NCBI RefSeq assembly: GCF_002157225.2
Contig: NZ_CP020038.1
Coordinates: 3,130,501 to 3,194,500 of the forward strand
DNA: 64,000 nucleotides
Source of the DNA: Agarilytica rhodophyticola
Lineage (GTDB): Bacteria; Pseudomonadota; Gammaproteobacteria; Pseudomonadales; Cellvibrionaceae
Direction of reading: 5' to 3'
In this document: positions 31,475 through 40,997 of the stretch, in pieces
Position numbering within the stretch: the first letter of the stretch is position 1
Layout of the letters: every line of letters begins with the position of its first letter
Made by a program: the position numbers and the translations under genes
The notes under the pieces: model-generated
What the model was told of the DNA's origin: nothing
The model's input: the letters and a program-made list of their open reading frames with translations, nothing else
Databases searched by the model: none

Positions 31475-34400
31475 TACTTACCAAGAATTTCAATTAGCAG
31501 CACTCACATGGATAGCGCAAATGCTTGGCCTACAAGTAAGTGAGCTAAGTACCGATATGCATCTGGACGCAGACCTTGCCTTAGACTCCATTAAAATGAT
31601 GGGGCTTATGAGTCAACTCAGCGAGAAAATGCATGAGTATGGACACCCAATAGACGGGCAAGGGCTTGGCGGTGATGTGATCATGAGCTTTCAAACTCTC
31701 GGGGATATTGTGACATTTTTAGCTGGCAAGGTAGGACTTGAAAAAACATCACCAGAAAAAATAAACAGTCCTGAAGTCTTTAGCGATAGTTCTGCTGAGC
31801 AAGATCAGCCCACTTTAATGCCCATACTGCACTCGCAATATGTGTTTATGGTGTCGCGTTTTATCGCCGATACCAGTGCTCTTTGTCATTCCCTTCGCTT
31901 GCGGGGGGTGATCGATATTGAGCGTGCGCAAATAGCTTGGCAGCAGTTGGTGGATCGCCATCCTGTGCTGCGCTGCTGTTTTAAGAGCAGCGGCACAATC
32001 CGTCGACTATCCGACTATCAGTTTCAGTTACACACTCACCCGCAGGTTCCTGTAATACCTTGCGTGGATATTCGTCATCTTGAGACAAAAGCCAAAGAGC
32101 AGCGAATAGAGGATAATTTTACAGCCTTGCTCAATCGTCCATGGGATTTGCTAGAATGGCCGTTACATCATTTTTCTTTGTTGCAAGTTGAGGATGAGGA
32201 GTTTGTACTGTTCCTAGCGAGCGACCATGCTATCTCTGATGGTCTGGGTAATCAGACGATGATGCGCGAGTTTTTACAGCTCTATTCTGGTGAGTCGCTA
32301 GGGGCGCCCACTTCTAGTGAATTCTATTGTCAGACGGTAGAAGGAATTAATCAGCACCAAGATCCGCAAGAAGACCGGTGGCTGCAAGACTATCTACAAA
32401 ACCAAGGTCGAGATACGTTTATCTGGCAGCCTGATAAAACTAGTCAAGCATTTGATGAACAAGCATTTAATAAACACGTAAAAAGAGACGAGCATTATCG
32501 CAACAGGGTCTATCAGCTTAGTGGTGAACAGACGCAGGCGCTCAAGCAACAAGCTGCAGCGTGGAATGTGCCACTCAATAGTGTATTGCTGGCATACTAT
32601 TTAAAAGTCTTATGTGAGCTGTCACCTGAACAAGAAACCCCAGTGATATTGCAAGTGCCGACCAGTGGTAAGATTTATCCAGGGGTCGATGCAGCAGGCG
32701 TGCTCGGCCCCTTTGCCCAGAATATGGCGCTAAGCTTTGAGCCTGTAAAAGCTCATGAATCAACAGGTGATCTGCTAAGGCGTGTGGATCAGACCATACA
32801 ACAAGCTCTAAGCCAGGGCATCGATCGCGCGCAAACAATCCATATTGCCCAGTTACTTAAAAATACGCTGGTATTTGAACAAGGGCAGATACCGCCTTGG
32901 CTGGTTGGTGTGTTAGATAGCTCGGTAAAATCCAATATCTATGTGCCTTATACTGGCAATACCTATATTCGCTCGGACTACGATGCTCTTAAAGTTATTG
33001 ACTATCGTGCTGGTACTTATAATCGCCCTGGAACCATTGATCTGCAGCAGGAAGTATTTGATGATCGCCTGCATGTTTTTGTCAATTTCGATAGCGGCTG
33101 TTTTGCTGAATCTGCGATTGATCAGTTAGCTAATGCTTATTTGGATGCATTAAAGAGCTTTGCGCATACACCGGTAGCGAGATCATCAGTGGCCCAAGAA
33201 AACCATGATCAGCACGTCGCGCCTGATCTCGAAATTCTCAATACGCTCTGCAATATCGCCAATAGTGTGTTAACTGTGCCAATAGATATTGGTGATGTTA
33301 ATAAAGATATTGAAGCAGAATTTGGTGTGGATTCTATCGAGCGAGTGCGCATCATGACTCGCATATTGGGTGACTATCAGCCAAGAGTAGATCGCAAGAT
33401 TCTATTTCAAGCACGTACCTTAGCGCAGATGGCTGCAGCCATTGATGATCATGCTAATCCGCAGCTAGATACGCCCAATCTGGCAACACAAGGGGCAACG
33501 ATCAATGCAGCACGCGCAGACAACATTGAGCCAGATAGCCGTGAAGTCATTACGCTTGGTAAGCAATATCCAGAAGTCCCTTATCTTCATTTTATGGCAC
33601 AAGCAAAAGCGAGAGGCGACGCAATAGCGGTGGCCAGTGATACAGCAGAACTCAGTTATCAACAGCTCGATGAGTTATCAAACCAGCTTGCCCATACCTT
33701 GTATGCCCAGGGCGCGCGGGAAGGGCATATTATAGCCTTAATGTGTGAGCGAGGCCCTCATATGGTAGTGGGGATGATGGCAATTGTTAAAACAGGTGCC
33801 GCGTATCTGCCTATCGACCCCTCATTACCAGGTGATCGTATCGCTACCATGCTAGGACTTGCCAAGGCCGATTGCTTGGTGTGCGAGAGTGCCGTTGCGT
33901 TGCAACTGCTTGATGCCTTAAGTACATCATCGCCGATTCGCCATATCGTCTCAGTCGATGAATACTCTCCCATGATTCCTATGGCCATAGAACAGCAATG
34001 GCAGCAAATTAACAAAAGCCAGTGGGGACAAGCGAGCACTGAACCATTAGCCGTTCAAACAAACCCCGATGCACTAATGGCTGTGCTTTTTACCTCAGGT
34101 TCTACTGGCCAGCCCAAGGCCATTATGACCAGCCATCGCAGCTATATGAATCGCCTGCGTTGGCACCAAAAAACTTTCCAGTTAGCCGTTGGCCAGAGAG
34201 TATCGCAAAATACCTCTTGTAGTTTTGATATTTCTATTCGCGAGATTTTTTGGCCACTGATGGTGGGCGGCTGCGTTTGTCCTGTTGAGCAGAGCACGGT
34301 GAGTAACCCTTGGTTACTGGCCGAGTGGCTGCAGGAAAAACACATTCATGTCTTTCAATTTGTACCTTCACTATTTTCTGTTTTTGTGCAGGCAATGGCG

Positions 34401-36581
34401 CAAGAGTCGTGGCAGTTCCCCGATCTGCGGTGGCTACTATTTAGCACCGAGCCATTACCTGTGAACCTCGTTAGGCGGTGGATAGATCGCTTTGGTATGA
34501 GTATAGGTATTGCCAATCAGTATGGCCCTAGTGAGTGTGCTATCGAGTCCACTTGTCATATTGTGACCGAACGCCCGCCAGAGGATCAGCTGAAAATGTC
34601 CATTGGTTATCCTATCGATAATGTTCATGTGGTCATTGTTGATCAGCAGGGCCAGCGCTTGGCAAATAATCAGTTAGGCGAAATTTATATTGGTGGCGTG
34701 CAATTAGCACAGGGCTATTTAGATAACCAAGAAGCCACTGAACAGGCCTTTGTGGCCAATCCTTTTAACGATATTCCCGGTGAAAAACTATATCGTACAG
34801 GTGACCTTGGTATGTTCCTGGATGATGGCAGTTTATCTTTTCATGGACGCCGTGATAATCAAATTAAGATCCGGGGTAATCGTGTAGAACTTGGTGAAGT
34901 AGAAGCAGTTCTCGCCCAACACCAAGCAGTAAAAGAGGTGGCGGTTTTAGTGGTGGAGGTCGAAGGTACGTTGGCAGACGCCATGGTCAATGGCGCAGAG
35001 CATAAGAAACTCGTGGCGTGGTTGGTCGGGGAAGGTAAGCACCGAGATGCCGAAGTAAAAGCGTGGTTGGCCAAGCGTCTGCCCGATTATATGCAGCCTC
35101 ACCATATTTTGTGGCTGGAGCGAATGCCGCGTAATCACAACGGTAAAATTGAACGCCAAAGCTTGCGTAAGCAATACCGGCAGGCCTTTGCGGCAGGCGA
35201 TAATACACACGCTGTGGTAATGACTGACGAATATCTGCCACTAGGGCCGGGCCAACGTTGGCTGGTATCACACTTTAGCCCGCCTTATCAGTGGTGGGGC
35301 ATGATGCGCTATCGAGTAAAACAGCCTGTAGATGTTCAGGCTTTTGGCGCCAGTGTCCGAGACCTGATTGATCGACATGCTATTTTGCGCACGGTATTTG
35401 TCGAGCGCGATCAGCAGTTGTTGCAAAGAATTATGCCGCCTGGTCAACCACTGTCGCCCCCTGTAGAGTATCTGGATGCTTGCCATTTATCGGATCGGCA
35501 GACAAGCTCGGCCATTGATACATTGGCGAAGCAGTTTGCCAATGCGCTTGATATTGGCTTGTGGCCCCTAATGAAGTTATGGGTCGTCAAACGTGAGGAT
35601 GAAACCCACGATATCTGTATTGTTGCCCACCATTTAATTGCCGATATGGTATCAGGCCACATTATGTTTCGTGAGCTTTGGGATCATTACGCTCATCATG
35701 TAATAGAGCCTATAGCTGCCAGTGGTTTAAATCGATCGCCTGCGGCGGCGGCTTATGGGGATTTGGTAAAAGCACTGCAAACTAAAGAGGCCAATGGCGA
35801 ATTAGAAAAAGATTGGCATTATTGGAATAACAGTCTCCAGCAAGCATTGGCTTTCACCGCAGATAACCCTGAGGGAGATAACAGCGAAGCGACTTCTCGC
35901 TGTTGCCATGCCGTGCTCGCGCCGGATATATCAGATCAGCTGTTACGCTACGGAAAAAGAGCCTTTAACGCTAGTTTGCACAGTATTTTACTGGCACCTT
36001 GGTATGTGCTTCTGGCCAGACAAACCAGACAGCAGTCGATTGTTCTCAGCCATCGAATGAGTGGCCGCCAATTAGAAAATAACGCACTAACCTATAGCCA
36101 AAGTTTGGGCAATTTTGCGGTAAATTTCCCTGTTGCTATCCACATGAATTTACAAAATTCATGGCCTTTACATATTCAACAAATACACAGTGCTTTTGCA
36201 GAATTGCCTTGTGGTGGTTTAAGTTATGATTGGCTATCTCCACGCTTACCTAAAACCCATTACCCCGATCACAGGCGTAGCCCTATACGTATTAATTATT
36301 TAGGGCAAGCCGATAGCTTTGATTCTGATTTATTTGATATTGATTGGGATGCGGCTAATCAACGTTTTATCCCTGAACATCAGCAGCGTTCAGCTGAAAT
36401 TGAGGTGTGGCTATTATTTAAAAACAAACAGCTTCATGTTGATATCTATTATTCTCATGAACGCTATAAAACCCATCGCATGGAAACACTACTACAAGAA
36501 TACCTTACTGTTGTTAGCGAGATGATGGCTCACGGAGTCGTGATGATTCAGCCCGAGACATTGCAAGATAGGAGCAAATAG
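31467..36581 (+). CDS. NRPS: ACP - C - carrier - A - C/E-like domain
   Basis: Predicted 1,704 residues from ATG 31467, chosen because AAGGAG lies 9 bases upstream and the gene overlaps the PKS stop by 8 bases. Order: an ACP (LALDSIK, Ser41); a C domain at about 115-590 with SDHAISDG, which keeps the second His and Asp of HHxxxDG; a carrier (FGVDSIE, Ser623); an A domain at about 690-1235 with FTSGSTGQPK, FDISIREIF, NQYGPSE and NGKIER; and a final condensation-superfamily domain (about 1250-1690) with HHLIADMVS and an epimerase-like NYLGQAD. The A domain lies after, not before, its apparent carrier. Specificity positions read by eye are D-I-R-Q-L-S-Q-I-E-K, which I cannot assign to an amino acid. 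No thioesterase is present. Confidence 0.92.
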   Translation: MNNTYQEFQLAALTWIAQMLGLQVSELSTDMHLDADLALDSIKMMGLMSQLSEKMHEYGHPIDGQGLGGDVIMSFQTLGDIVTFLAGKVGLEKTSPEKINSPEVFSDSSAEQDQPTLMPILHSQYVFMVSRFIADTSALCHSLRLRGVIDIERAQIAWQQLVDRHPVLRCCFKSSGTIRRLSDYQFQLHTHPQVPVIPCVDIRHLETKAKEQRIEDNFTALLNRPWDLLEWPLHHFSLLQVEDEEFVLFLASDHAISDGLGNQTMMREFLQLYSGESLGAPTSSEFYCQTVEGINQHQDPQEDRWLQDYLQNQGRDTFIWQPDKTSQAFDEQAFNKHVKRDEHYRNRVYQLSGEQTQALKQQAAAWNVPLNSVLLAYYLKVLCELSPEQETPVILQVPTSGKIYPGVDAAGVLGPFAQNMALSFEPVKAHESTGDLLRRVDQTIQQALSQGIDRAQTIHIAQLLKNTLVFEQGQIPPWLVGVLDSSVKSNIYVPYTGNTYIRSDYDALKVIDYRAGTYNRPGTIDLQQEVFDDRLHVFVNFDSGCFAESAIDQLANAYLDALKSFAHTPVARSSVAQENHDQHVAPDLEILNTLCNIANSVLTVPIDIGDVNKDIEAEFGVDSIERVRIMTRILGDYQPRVDRKILFQARTLAQMAAAIDDHANPQLDTPNLATQGATINAARADNIEPDSREVITLGKQYPEVPYLHFMAQAKARGDAIAVASDTAELSYQQLDELSNQLAHTLYAQGAREGHIIALMCERGPHMVVGMMAIVKTGAAYLPIDPSLPGDRIATMLGLAKADCLVCESAVALQLLDALSTSSPIRHIVSVDEYSPMIPMAIEQQWQQINKSQWGQASTEPLAVQTNPDALMAVLFTSGSTGQPKAIMTSHRSYMNRLRWHQKTFQLAVGQRVSQNTSCSFDISIREIFWPLMVGGCVCPVEQSTVSNPWLLAEWLQEKHIHVFQFVPSLFSVFVQAMAQESWQFPDLRWLLFSTEPLPVNLVRRWIDRFGMSIGIANQYGPSECAIESTCHIVTERPPEDQLKMSIGYPIDNVHVVIVDQQGQRLANNQLGEIYIGGVQLAQGYLDNQEATEQAFVANPFNDIPGEKLYRTGDLGMFLDDGSLSFHGRRDNQIKIRGNRVELGEVEAVLAQHQAVKEVAVLVVEVEGTLADAMVNGAEHKKLVAWLVGEGKHRDAEVKAWLAKRLPDYMQPHHILWLERMPRNHNGKIERQSLRKQYRQAFAAGDNTHAVVMTDEYLPLGPGQRWLVSHFSPPYQWWGMMRYRVKQPVDVQAFGASVRDLIDRHAILRTVFVERDQQLLQRIMPPGQPLSPPVEYLDACHLSDRQTSSAIDTLAKQFANALDIGLWPLMKLWVVKREDETHDICIVAHHLIADMVSGHIMFRELWDHYAHHVIEPIAASGLNRSPAAAAYGDLVKALQTKEANGELEKDWHYWNNSLQQALAFTADNPEGDNSEATSRCCHAVLAPDISDQLLRYGKRAFNASLHSILLAPWYVLLARQTRQQSIVLSHRMSGRQLENNALTYSQSLGNFAVNFPVAIHMNLQNSWPLHIQQIHSAFAELPCGGLSYDWLSPRLPKTHYPDHRRSPIRINYLGQADSFDSDLFDIDWDAANQRFIPEHQQRSAEIEVWLLFKNKQLHVDIYYSHERYKTHRMETLLQEYLTVVSEMMAHGVVMIQPETLQDRSK

Positions 36582-36586
36582 AGAAT

Positions 36587-39500
36587 ATGAATGATTCACT
36601 TAACTCCACTGCAGAGCCTTCTATTACTGGATCGTCTACCACAGAATCATCGTTAGCCGCATCTGCGCGAACAGAGCCTTTGGTTCCTGGAATAGAAAGC
36701 AAGCGTTACCAAAAAAGTTTTCATTACTGGCAACAGCAATTAACGCAGGTGAGCGGCCATTGCAACTTGCCAGTGGATCGCCCCCATTGGCGTTTACAAT
36801 CCCAGCAAACGCAATCTATTGCTTATCAATTAGATAACACATTAACTATAAATGTGGATAACTTTTGTCAGCGACATGACGTGAGCTTATTTTCACTGAC
36901 ACAAAGTGTGTTTGCACTATTGCTAAGCCGCTATACTATGCAAAAGGATATTTTAGTCGGTACTTATACGTTGGATAAGGAGGGACTACAAAATAAGTTG
37001 GTGATACGTAGCTCAATTGATTTTACACTAAGCGCTCGTGCCTTTATTGCTAATAACGAGACAATAATCACCCATGCTCATGAACATTCCCTTGTTCCTT
37101 TTGAGGCGCTAGTAAAGGCTTTTACTAAAGATAGTGCCAGTGATAAAAACCCGTTTTTTCAAGTAATGTTTAATCTTGCTGATAAGCGTGTAGAAAAGCT
37201 ACCACCAAAACTTGACGCTCCATCATCATCGTCAGTGCAAGTGAAAAACTATATCGAGGTTGTCCTTGATAGAGCTGACGGTCAGTTACTAATGTACTGG
37301 CAGTATCTTGAAGAGCTGTTAGATGCACAAAGTATCCAGCGCATGGCTGAAAACTATGAGCACTTGCTGACACAAGTAGTTGCACAGCCCGATAAAACTA
37401 TCGGTCAATTATCGGCTTTGGCAGCCTCACAAAAACAATATATTGACGCACTTTGGAATCATAAGTTTGCCGATCAAGATAATCGTCAAAGTGTTATCGA
37501 ATTATTTTTGCAACAGGTAGCCAAACAGCCGGACAAGAACGCTATCTGTTGTGATAACAATAGTATTACTTATCGCTTATTAAGCGAGCGCTCGGAGCAC
37601 TTGGCCAAGATTTTGATCGCGCAAAATATTCACGCCGATGAACTGGTTGGCGTGTATTTAGATGATCCCATTGAACGCGTTATCGCAGTGTTGGCGATAC
37701 TGCGTGCTGGGGCGGCCTATTTACCTTTTGACAATTTGTTACACTGCCAACGGGAACACTATATTTTACAATCAGCAAAACCGAAGGCGTTGATTGGCCA
37801 TAATCAGGCGATTAATGCGATTGATGCGAAAGCTAAAAAAGAACTTAGCGAAGGGCTAGGGGGCATACAACTCATTGATTATCACCACGCTATGCAGGCG
37901 CAAATGGATAATTCCGCAGCCTATAGTTTACTTGCGCCCAGAGTGGATAGCTTAGCTTATGTCATTTATACCTCAGGCTCTCAAGGTAAACCCAATGGTG
38001 TCATGGGAACCCACACAGGAATCACTAACCGGGTACTTTGGTCGATACATAAATTTGGTGTCAAAGAAAACCAAGTGCATTGCCAACTATCGAGTTTTAG
38101 CCATGTGGATCATGTAGCAGAAGTGTTTCAGGCGTTAGCCGCAGGCAGTTTACTGGTAATTCCCAAATCAGATATTCGCAACAATCCAGGTAAGATTGCC
38201 GATCTAATTGCTAAATACAAGGTAACTCGGCTAGGTATTTTACCTTCGGTATTAAAACAACTACTGGCAGATGCTCGCTATATTGAACTGAGCCAAAGTC
38301 TGCGGGAAATTTTCTGTAGTGGAGAAATTCTGCATTGTGATACCACACAGGCCTGTTGTATTGAACTTCCCGCTTGCCGTTTATTTAATATCTATGGCTC
38401 TACCGAAGTGGGCGCCGATGCTAGTTACTATGAAGTACAAAGTCCATACAACGATTACTGGCAAACACTGTTTAGTAACAACCACAATGCACCGCAACTT
38501 AGTGCACCTGTTAATGATTCTGGTTTTAAGAACTCTGATTTTAACAATTCTGGCTTTCATAACCTAGTAACCAGTAATGCTCAGCGTTTGATTACCGAGA
38601 CAGACGTGGGCTTGGAAACTTTAAAGCAAGCTTTTGTCAGTGCCGATATTCCCAAGTTTCCTACGGCCATAGAAAATTATGTGCAACTACTAAAAAAAGA
38701 TATTTTGCCCTATGCCGTCAATGTCTCTTCGCCACGCTATATCGGCCATATGACCTCTGCTTTGCCGCAGTTTGTACCTGAGTTTTCAAAGGAATTGATC
38801 GCACTTAATCAAAACCTAGTAAAAATTGAAACCTCTAAAGCATTTACCTTTATCGAACGCCAAGTATTAGCAATGCTACATAAGCTTTGTTTTAACGCTC
38901 TGCAATATGACAGCATTAGTCAATCGGCGCAGACAGTGCTGGGTGTATTTACTGGAGGAGGCACAGTATCGAATATTACTGCTTTATGGTGCGCACGCAA
39001 TCATGCTTTATTAAAGACTGGTATAGCCAAGGAAGATCTACAGAAAAAAGGTAGTGTTGTGGCAGCCCTAGAAGCGGGCTTTAGTGATTGCGTTATTATT
39101 GCTTCACCCCTTGCGCATTACTCACTGAAAAAAGCTGCATCGCTTTTAGGGATTGGTGAAAATAATGTTATTCGTGTTAAGCAAGATGCAAATCAGGCGT
39201 TAGATATGGAACATCTAAAAGCCATTGTAACGCAGTGTCAGCAAGATAAACGCTTAATTATTGCCATGGTGGGCATTGCAGGCGCCACTGAAACAGGCAC
39301 GATTGATCCATTGGTGGCGATGGCTGAGATTGCGCAACAACACCGCATTCATTTTCATGTGGATGCGGCCTGGGGAGGTTCATTACTTTTTTCATCTCAA
39401 CATCGGCAAAAAATTCGCGGTATCGAGCAAGCGGATACAGTAACCATTTGCGCTCACAAACAGCTATATATGCCGCAAGGTATTAGTGTGTGTTTGATAA

Positions 39501-40765
39501 AAGACCCGCAGATGATTCACGGTAGTTCCATTCACGCAGAATACCAGGGGCTTAAAAATAGTTATGACCTCGGTCAATACAGTTTGGAAGGTTCTCGACC
39601 TGCGAACTCAATGGTGTTGCACGCGGCTCTTTATTTATTATCACAGCAGGGTTACGGCAAACTGGTAGATTACAGCATGACACTGGCCGATGAGTTTAGC
39701 CGTATGGTTGTGCAAGCCCCTGGTTTTGAGCTGGTGGGTGAACCACAAATAAATATTGTTAATTATTGCTACATACCGGCTGCTATTCGTAAGTCCGCCG
39801 TGGACTATAATGCAAGTGAGCGTTACCAGATTTCAGAAGCGGTAGAAAAAATTCAGCAACAACAATTCATTCGTGGTCACAGCTTTGTTTCTAAGACGCG
39901 TATTGTGCATCCGGCTTGGGGCGAGGAAAAAATTACCGTGTTTAGGGTGGTGTTGTCTAACCCACTGACTACAACAGCCGACCTTCAGGCCGTAATTAAA
40001 GACCAGCTAGACATAGCGCATCAATTGATTGAGCAACAAACATGGCAAGAAGCAAGCTTAATACCGCCCGATTCACTGCCAACTGATTCCCTTGTACAAG
40101 GCAAACAGCCGCTCGAACAGGATGCACAATATAAAATTCCTATTGGCCAGCCTATTGATAATACCCAACTGTATATTTTGGACCAGCACGGCAATGAAGT
40201 ACCCTTGGGCGGTATAGGTGAAATCTATATTGCCGGCGCTGGCTTAGCAAAAGGCTACTGGCATAATCGTGAACTCAGTGAGCAGAAATTTTTAACCACC
40301 AGTGCGGTGGCCGCAAGGTTGTATCGAACCGGCGACTTAGGGCGTATTAATAGTCATAATGAATTAGAGTACTTAGGACGAACGGATGCTCAGCTTAAAA
40401 TCCAAGGTGTACGTATCGATTTGGCTGAAATTGAAATGATACTGCATGCTCATCCAGGAATTAAACACGCAGCCGTCATTAACAGGCATACTGCTCACAG
40501 CAGTGATGCTGAGATTTATGCTTTTATTAGTGTTGTTGAAAATGCCGTGAAAAATGAGGGCGGGCATACAAAAAAACATCGTACAAAGCAACATCGTACA
40601 AAACAACAGCCAGACACAAGCCAGCAGGCAATAGTGGCCTACTTAAAACAACAATTACCGGTTGAGATGATACCGACTCAGCTATTTTTTATGGCCCAGT
40701 TGCCAACCTTGCCTAATGGAAAAATACACCGTCAAGCACTGGAACAACACGCTGCATTAAATTGA
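36587..40765 (+). CDS. NRPS adenylation protein interrupted by a PanP-like aspartate decarboxylase
   Basis: 1,392 residues, starting 5 bases after the previous stop. Residues about 35-285 are the C-terminal half of a condensation domain (no HHxxxDG). An A domain begins at about 300: IYTSGSQGKPNG at about 460, SHVDHVAEVF, and NIYGSTEVGAD at about 600. The A domain then breaks off and resumes near residue 1184 (PIGQPIDN, GEIYIAGAG, YRTGDLG, NGKIHR). The roughly 570 residues between are a complete group II PLP decarboxylase. Specificity positions read V-D-A-G-F-S-I-A-D-K; Val in place of Asp235 is typical of A domains that do not take alpha-amino acids and resembles the beta-alanine code. The protein ends just after A10 with no carrier or thioesterase, so beta-alanine would have to be loaded onto a carrier in another protein. 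Confidence 0.92.
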   Translation: MNDSLNSTAEPSITGSSTTESSLAASARTEPLVPGIESKRYQKSFHYWQQQLTQVSGHCNLPVDRPHWRLQSQQTQSIAYQLDNTLTINVDNFCQRHDVSLFSLTQSVFALLLSRYTMQKDILVGTYTLDKEGLQNKLVIRSSIDFTLSARAFIANNETIITHAHEHSLVPFEALVKAFTKDSASDKNPFFQVMFNLADKRVEKLPPKLDAPSSSSVQVKNYIEVVLDRADGQLLMYWQYLEELLDAQSIQRMAENYEHLLTQVVAQPDKTIGQLSALAASQKQYIDALWNHKFADQDNRQSVIELFLQQVAKQPDKNAICCDNNSITYRLLSERSEHLAKILIAQNIHADELVGVYLDDPIERVIAVLAILRAGAAYLPFDNLLHCQREHYILQSAKPKALIGHNQAINAIDAKAKKELSEGLGGIQLIDYHHAMQAQMDNSAAYSLLAPRVDSLAYVIYTSGSQGKPNGVMGTHTGITNRVLWSIHKFGVKENQVHCQLSSFSHVDHVAEVFQALAAGSLLVIPKSDIRNNPGKIADLIAKYKVTRLGILPSVLKQLLADARYIELSQSLREIFCSGEILHCDTTQACCIELPACRLFNIYGSTEVGADASYYEVQSPYNDYWQTLFSNNHNAPQLSAPVNDSGFKNSDFNNSGFHNLVTSNAQRLITETDVGLETLKQAFVSADIPKFPTAIENYVQLLKKDILPYAVNVSSPRYIGHMTSALPQFVPEFSKELIALNQNLVKIETSKAFTFIERQVLAMLHKLCFNALQYDSISQSAQTVLGVFTGGGTVSNITALWCARNHALLKTGIAKEDLQKKGSVVAALEAGFSDCVIIASPLAHYSLKKAASLLGIGENNVIRVKQDANQALDMEHLKAIVTQCQQDKRLIIAMVGIAGATETGTIDPLVAMAEIAQQHRIHFHVDAAWGGSLLFSSQHRQKIRGIEQADTVTICAHKQLYMPQGISVCLIKDPQMIHGSSIHAEYQGLKNSYDLGQYSLEGSRPANSMVLHAALYLLSQQGYGKLVDYSMTLADEFSRMVVQAPGFELVGEPQINIVNYCYIPAAIRKSAVDYNASERYQISEAVEKIQQQQFIRGHSFVSKTRIVHPAWGEEKITVFRVVLSNPLTTTADLQAVIKDQLDIAHQLIEQQTWQEASLIPPDSLPTDSLVQGKQPLEQDAQYKIPIGQPIDNTQLYILDQHGNEVPLGGIGEIYIAGAGLAKGYWHNRELSEQKFLTTSAVAARLYRTGDLGRINSHNELEYLGRTDAQLKIQGVRIDLAEIEMILHAHPGIKHAAVINRHTAHSSDAEIYAFISVVENAVKNEGGHTKKHRTKQHRTKQQPDTSQQAIVAYLKQQLPVEMIPTQLFFMAQLPTLPNGKIHRQALEQHAALN
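38430..40135 (+). other. PanP-like PLP decarboxylase domain inserted in the A domain
   Basis: Residues about 615-1183 of the third assembly-line protein. The segment reads as a nearly full-length PanP-type enzyme (aspartate 1-decarboxylase, making beta-alanine): YIGHMTSALP, NQNLVKIETSKAFT, GVFTGGGTVSNITALW, then HVDAAWGG with the pyridine-binding Asp926, and AHKQLYMPQG with the PLP Lys958. Both catalytic residues are kept, so activity is plausible. It sits between A motifs 5 and 6. PanP-like identity is from recalled family motifs; a related glutamate or diaminobutyrate decarboxylase is the main alternative. Confidence 0.85.
40577..40606 (+). repeat. 15-bp in-frame repeat, 2 units (C-terminal part of the third NRPS gene)
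   Basis: catcgtacaaagcaa and catcgtacaaaacaa encode HRTKQ twice, in a basic loop of the A-domain C-terminal subdomain. Confidence 0.85.
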
Positions 40766-40793
40766 TTTGCTCCATAACTAAGATATGTGGCTT

Positions 40794-40829
40794 GCCCAAG
40801 TGTTGGAATGAGAACTTTAACACTTGGGC
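40794..40829 (+). terminator. strong hairpin after the PKS-NRPS operon
   Basis: A perfect 11-bp inverted repeat (gcccaagtgtt / aacacttgggc) with a 14-base loop, 29 bases after the last assembly-line stop. It is not followed by a T run, so it may be an imperfect terminator or an mRNA-end hairpin. Confidence 0.5.
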
Positions 40830-40997
40830 ACACAAAAATTAGTCTCTAATAAAGATGCCTCTTATTAAAAACTGCGCGTATGCTGCCAAATTGTGATAAT
40901 GTAACCAAATTGGATTGACCAAATTGCGTGCGCCAGATATTGCGTTTATCTCGTTATTATTTAACAGGTTTAATACTTTAATAAGAATTCCTATCAT

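Noticed and set aside
38430-40135. Reading the PLP insert as an aminotransferase
   Set aside because: HVDAAWGG and AHKQ motifs and the PanP-like N-terminal segments are those of group II decarboxylases.
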